From Crocinitomix sp. (GTDB lineage Bacteria > Bacteroidota > Bacteroidia > Flavobacteriales_D > Crocinitomicaceae), in assembly GCA_013138735.1 (NCBI GenBank), contig WTCE01000033.1, forward strand, positions 21,754 to 85,753: 64,000 bases of DNA, read 5' to 3'. A program made the position numbers and the translations under genes. The notes beneath the pieces were generated by a model. It saw nothing but the letters and a program-made list of their open reading frames with translations, searched no databases and was not told where the DNA came from. This document shows positions 62,862 to 64,000 of the stretch, piece by piece. Numbering within the stretch: the first letter of the stretch is position 1; every line of letters begins with the position of its first letter.

Positions 62862-64000
62862 TTAATTTAATTCTTTGTCTATTTCGTCGTTTATAAACGA
62901 TACAAAATCGCTTAATGACATTGTTCCAGTATCTCCGTCTCCTTGTTTCCGCACAGCAACTATGTTGTTGGCTTCTTCTTCAGATCCTACGATAAGCATA
63001 AAAGGGATTTTGTTTAATTCATTGTCCCTTATTTTTTTACCGACTTTCTCGTTTCTGTCATCAACGAATCCGCGAATATCGGAATTATTTAATGAATTCA
63101 ATACTTTTTTCGCGTAATCGTTGTGTTTTTCGCTTATTGGGAGTATCGCTACCTGCTCAGTCGTTAACCAAAGCGGAAACTTTCCACCACAATGTTCAAT
63201 CAATACAGCTACGAATCTTTCCATAGAACCGAATGGTGCACGGTGAATCATAACGGGGCGGTGTTTTTCATTATCCGCTCCTGTATATTCCAATTCAAAT
63301 CGCTCAGGTAAATTATAATCCACTTGGATTGTTCCCAATTGCCACTCCCTATTTAAGGCGTCACGCACCATAAAGTCAAGCTTTGGACCATAGAATGCAG
63401 CTTCGCCATATTCTATAACAGAGTCAAGACCTTTTTCTGTAGTTGCTTCTATAATTGCGCGTTCGGCTTTTTCCCAGTTCTCATCAGTTCCAATGTATTT
63501 GTCTGGATCGTTTGGATCACGCAATGAAACCTGTGCTCTAAAATTTTCAAATTTTAATGTTTTGAAAATATAAAGTACGAGATCAATTACATTTTTAAAT
63601 TCTTCTTTTACTTGCTCAGGTGTACAAAATAAATGCGCATCATCCTGTGTGAAAGCGCGTACACGAGTTAAACCGTGTAATTCTCCACTTTGTTCATATC
63701 TATATACGGTACCAAATTCAGCAAAGCGTTTAGGTAATTCTTTATATGAATATGGTTTATGATTGTAGATTTCACAGTGATGTGGACAGTTCATTGGTTT
63801 TAATAAATACTCCTCATCCATTTTAGGAGTTTTAATAGGTTGAAAACTATCTTCTCCATATTTTTCATAATGACCAGAAGTAACATAGAGTTCCTTTTGA
63901 CCAATATGAGGAGTAATCACCATTTCGTATCCAGCTTTCTTTTGAGCTTTCTTTAGAAAGCTTTCTAATCGTTCGCGTAGCGCAGCTCCTTTCGGGAGCC
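62862..64000 (-). CDS. thrS: Threonyl-tRNA synthetase, 5' truncated by window edge
   Basis: The visible part is the catalytic and anticodon-binding region. The frame runs from the window edge through [19 protein letters not shown] into the class II core. Zinc ligands of ThrRS are present: Cys in [11 protein letters not shown], His in DDAHLFC and His in MIHRAPFG. Motif 2 ([11 protein letters not shown]) and motif 3 ([16 protein letters not shown]) follow, then the anticodon-binding domain. It charges tRNA-Thr. It precedes infC by about 30 bases on the same strand, the classic thrS-infC-rpmI-rplT order. The N-terminal editing domain lies outside the window. Confidence 0.97.
   Translation of the reverse strand, partial: LPKGAALRERLESFLKKAQKKAGYEMVITPHIGQKELYVTSGHYEKYGEDSFQPIKTPKMDEEYLLKPMNCPHHCEIYNHKPYSYKELPKRFAEFGTVYRYEQSGELHGLTRVRAFTQDDAHLFCTPEQVKEEFKNVIDLVLYIFKTLKFENFRAQVSLRDPNDPDKYIGTDENWEKAERAIIEATTEKGLDSVIEYGEAAFYGPKLDFMVRDALNREWQLGTIQVDYNLPERFELEYTGADNEKHRPVMIHRAPFGSMERFVAVLIEHCGGKFPLWLTTEQVAILPISEKHNDYAKKVLNSLNNSDIRGFVDDRNEKVGKKIRDNELNKIPFMLIVGSEEEANNIVAVRKQGDGDTGTMSLSDFVSFINDEIDKELN

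Overview
The window is AT-rich chromosomal DNA from a member of the Bacteroidota, most likely Flavobacteriales (a Crocinitomicaceae-like lineage would fit, but I cannot fix the family from sequence alone). The case rests on six proteins with type IX secretion (T9SS) C-terminal sorting tails, a PorE-like OmpA protein, a PorV/PorQ-like barrel, an OMP_b-brl_3 receptor, DUF3822 beside rsmD and coaD, TPR-LuxR signalling, and TAnnTTTG-type -7 elements before several genes. Both ends cut genes: an outer-membrane receptor on the left and thrS on the right. I see no rRNA, tRNA, CRISPR array, intact insertion sequence, prophage or origin. No stretch over 300 bases lacks a gene.

Layout. 1-4.4 kb: receptor and a secreted repeat/EF-hand/TonB-C protein. 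4.4-7.6 kb: AddA/RecB-like helicase-nuclease on the minus strand. 7.65-11.7 kb: a tight plus-strand trio (PorV-like barrel, helix-hairpin-helix barrel, HisKA_2 kinase). 11.8-14.6 kb: minus strand, with an unknown protein, an NTR/TIMP-like protein, an orphan ParD and aroB. 14.8-18.2 kb: TPR-LuxR regulator, a palindromic candidate operator and a secreted protein. 18.3-25.1 kb: two T9SS or secreted cargo genes, a TfoX-N protein, a truncated VOC gene, adenine deaminase and proline dehydrogenase. 25.3-33.0 kb: GT39 glycosyltransferase, a CWC protein and two tandem FG-GAP/VCBS T9SS proteins. 33.2-34.6 kb: RecD-like helicase. 34.9-39.1 kb: plus-strand operon with membrane protein, DUF3822, rsmD, coaD and a TlpA-like protein. 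39.2-46.2 kb: minus-strand membrane-rich cluster (diacylglycerol kinase, DUF4184, paired membrane paralogs, B12 radical SAM, COQ4-like, DUF4173, HTH_34 and its membrane partner). 46.4-53.3 kb: C25 (gingipain-like) protease, lipoprotein, barrel, nitroreductase and a T9SS protein. 53.3-54.9 kb: Maf and UbiA. 55.2-59.7 kb: ChaN, Kir channel, QueE and PorE-like OmpA. 59.7-61.4 kb: a J-domain membrane protein and its J-less paralog. 61.6-64 kb: thrS-infC-rpmI-rplT with a strong terminator.

Most interesting structure. (1) A COQ4-like protein with an intact HDxxH-x11-E motif beside a B12-binding radical SAM enzyme. (2) In the same cluster, a two-gene unit (membrane protein plus DUF4184) duplicated in tandem, one DUF4184 copy reduced to 26 codons. 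(3) Matching inverted repeats of the form CTTTG-A5-CAAAG before the two transcription units around an HTH_34 regulator. (4) infC that can only start at a rare AUA (or AUU) codon, behind a strong Shine-Dalgarno sequence. (5) A perfect palindrome over the -33 region of the gene just after the TPR-LuxR regulator. No complete new defence or mobile system is evident.
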